DNA from: Actinomadura parmotrematis
GTDB lineage: Bacteria > Actinomycetota > Actinomycetes > Streptosporangiales > Streptosporangiaceae
Assembly: GCF_019458805.1 (NCBI RefSeq)
Contig: NZ_JAIBOA010000014.1
Span: 124,001-188,000, forward strand
Length of the DNA: 64,000 nucleotides
Direction: 5' to 3'
Position 1 is the first letter of the stretch. Every line of letters begins with the position of its first letter. The notes under the pieces were generated by a model. It had not been told where the DNA came from, made no database searches, and worked only from the letters and a program-made list of their open reading frames with translations. Shown one piece after another: positions 63,463 to 64,000 of the stretch. Position numbers and translations under genes: made by a program.

Positions 63463-63500
63463 CGCGAGGCGGCCACCCCGGACGGGGTGGCCGCCTCGCG
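63463..63500 (+). terminator. Terminator after rplL
   Basis: 18-bp perfect stem (63463-63480 with 63483-63500), two-base loop; the same style as 10916-10953. Confidence 0.8.
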
Positions 63501-63968
63501 GCGTTCCCGGGCCTGGCCGGGCCCGGACCCGCGCGCGGCGATGGGATCCGCCGCCGGGCGCGGCGGCCCGCGGGGCGAAAGTTGTTGGCAGGTGACAGAA
63601 TCCCGCCGCGAACCGTGTGCGCGGGCGGGTTGTCACAGGTCACAGGATGGGCGTAGCGTCCGTTTCTGCACGGTTAACACTGTGCGGCGGTCCTGTTGCG
63701 CCTGTCCCGGCACCCCCGGCGTGAGGTGCGGCTTCTCGACCGCGTAGTCTCACGCGTGACGTAAGTAACGATTGTCTTACGACGTCGCATTTTGCTCCTG
63801 AACCGGTCCCCAACCCCTTCCATTTCAGGCGGGGGCCGCTACGGTAGTGGCACCCGCCACAGCTACCGGGTAGTAGCAATGACGCGGACACACGGTGCGA
63901 CGGACAGTAGCTGAGTTTGCACTCGCTCATTGGTCCGGAATCCCCCCGGCCTGGACGAAAGGTGACGA
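63501..63968. other. Intergenic stretch before the next operon
   Basis: About 470 bases without a gene. An inverted repeat CGTAAG/CTTACG (63760-63765, 63776-63781) and a TACGGT box at 63840-63845 are the only signals; promoter assignment is weak. Confidence 0.4.
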
Positions 63969-64000
63969 GTGGGCGTCGAAATCAGAGTCGAGGGCCTGAC
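63969..64000 (+). CDS. MceG-like ABC ATPase, 5' end only
   Basis: GTG 63969 after AAGGTGA. The eleven visible codons read MGVEIRVEGLT, the typical opening of Mce-associated ABC ATPases (MceG/Mkl) and not of RpoB. In mycobacteria mkl lies near rplL and rpoB too. The rest is outside the window, so the assignment rests on these residues. Confidence 0.55.
   Translation, partial: MGVEIRVEGL

Overview
The window is a 64 kb piece of a very GC-rich actinomycete chromosome. Short stop-start overlaps, many GTG starts, leaderless TAnnnT promoters and the gene families point to Actinobacteria. An Actinomadura-like (Thermomonosporaceae) host is my guess from protein style, not a proof. The core gene order (korAB, short nuo cluster, htpX, yajQ, tRNA-Tyr, tRNA-Thr, tRNA-Met, rpmG, hadAB, murB, adenosine deaminase, aminotransferase, tRNA-Trp, secE, nusG, rplKA, two lipoproteins, rplJL) matches what I recall of the SCO4594-SCO4653 region of Streptomyces coelicolor. 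That is recalled, not searched.

Layout. 1-12.3 kb: the 3' end of murJ, a hotdog thioesterase, then minus-strand genes: an ABC-2 permease, a secreted-hydrolase/ABC-ATPase fusion, a SecD-head-like membrane protein, the 2-oxoacid:ferredoxin oxidoreductase korAB, and two membrane-anchored proteins of similar build. Upstream of korA is a leaderless 36-residue leader peptide with a Cys-rich end, followed by small hairpins and a DtxR/IdeR-like half box. 12.4-22.9 kb: a ten-gene complex I cluster (nuoABCHIJKLMN, no nuoDEFG), interrupted by a convergent helix-hairpin-helix gene. NuoB and NuoL carry long low-complexity additions. 22.9-25.6 kb: htpX behind a SigR-like promoter, yajQ, a CHAP peptidase and tRNA-Tyr.

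25.64-39.52 kb: an actinomycete integrative and conjugative element (AICE) in tRNA-Tyr, bounded by 56-bp direct repeats of the tRNA 3' half. Its minus-strand operon runs from a GntR/KorSA-type regulator through four small proteins, an FtsK/TraB-like translocase, a RepSA-like initiator, a small HTH excisionase and a tyrosine integrase, each overlapping the next. The right part is cargo: small unknown genes, an HTH/TPR regulator, a HAD hydrolase, and a lower-GC two-gene module (nucleotidyltransferase-like protein plus an unknown partner). A third, decayed tRNA-tail copy at about 41.35 kb shows an older integration at the same place.

41.5-49 kb: mixed accessory chromosome with a UvrA-like ABC protein/AraC/VOC operon, a DUF4389 membrane protein, a PP2C-like protein and unknowns. 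49-64 kb: tRNA-Thr and tRNA-Met, rpmG with an exact 82-bp tandem duplication of its 3' end, hadA-hadB-murB, a TetR/MFS pair with matching operators, adenosine deaminase, an aspC-like aminotransferase, tRNA-Trp, secE-nusG-rplK-rplA, two LppX/LprG-like lipoproteins, rplJ-rplL, and the first codons of a MceG-like ABC ATPase where rpoB might have been expected.
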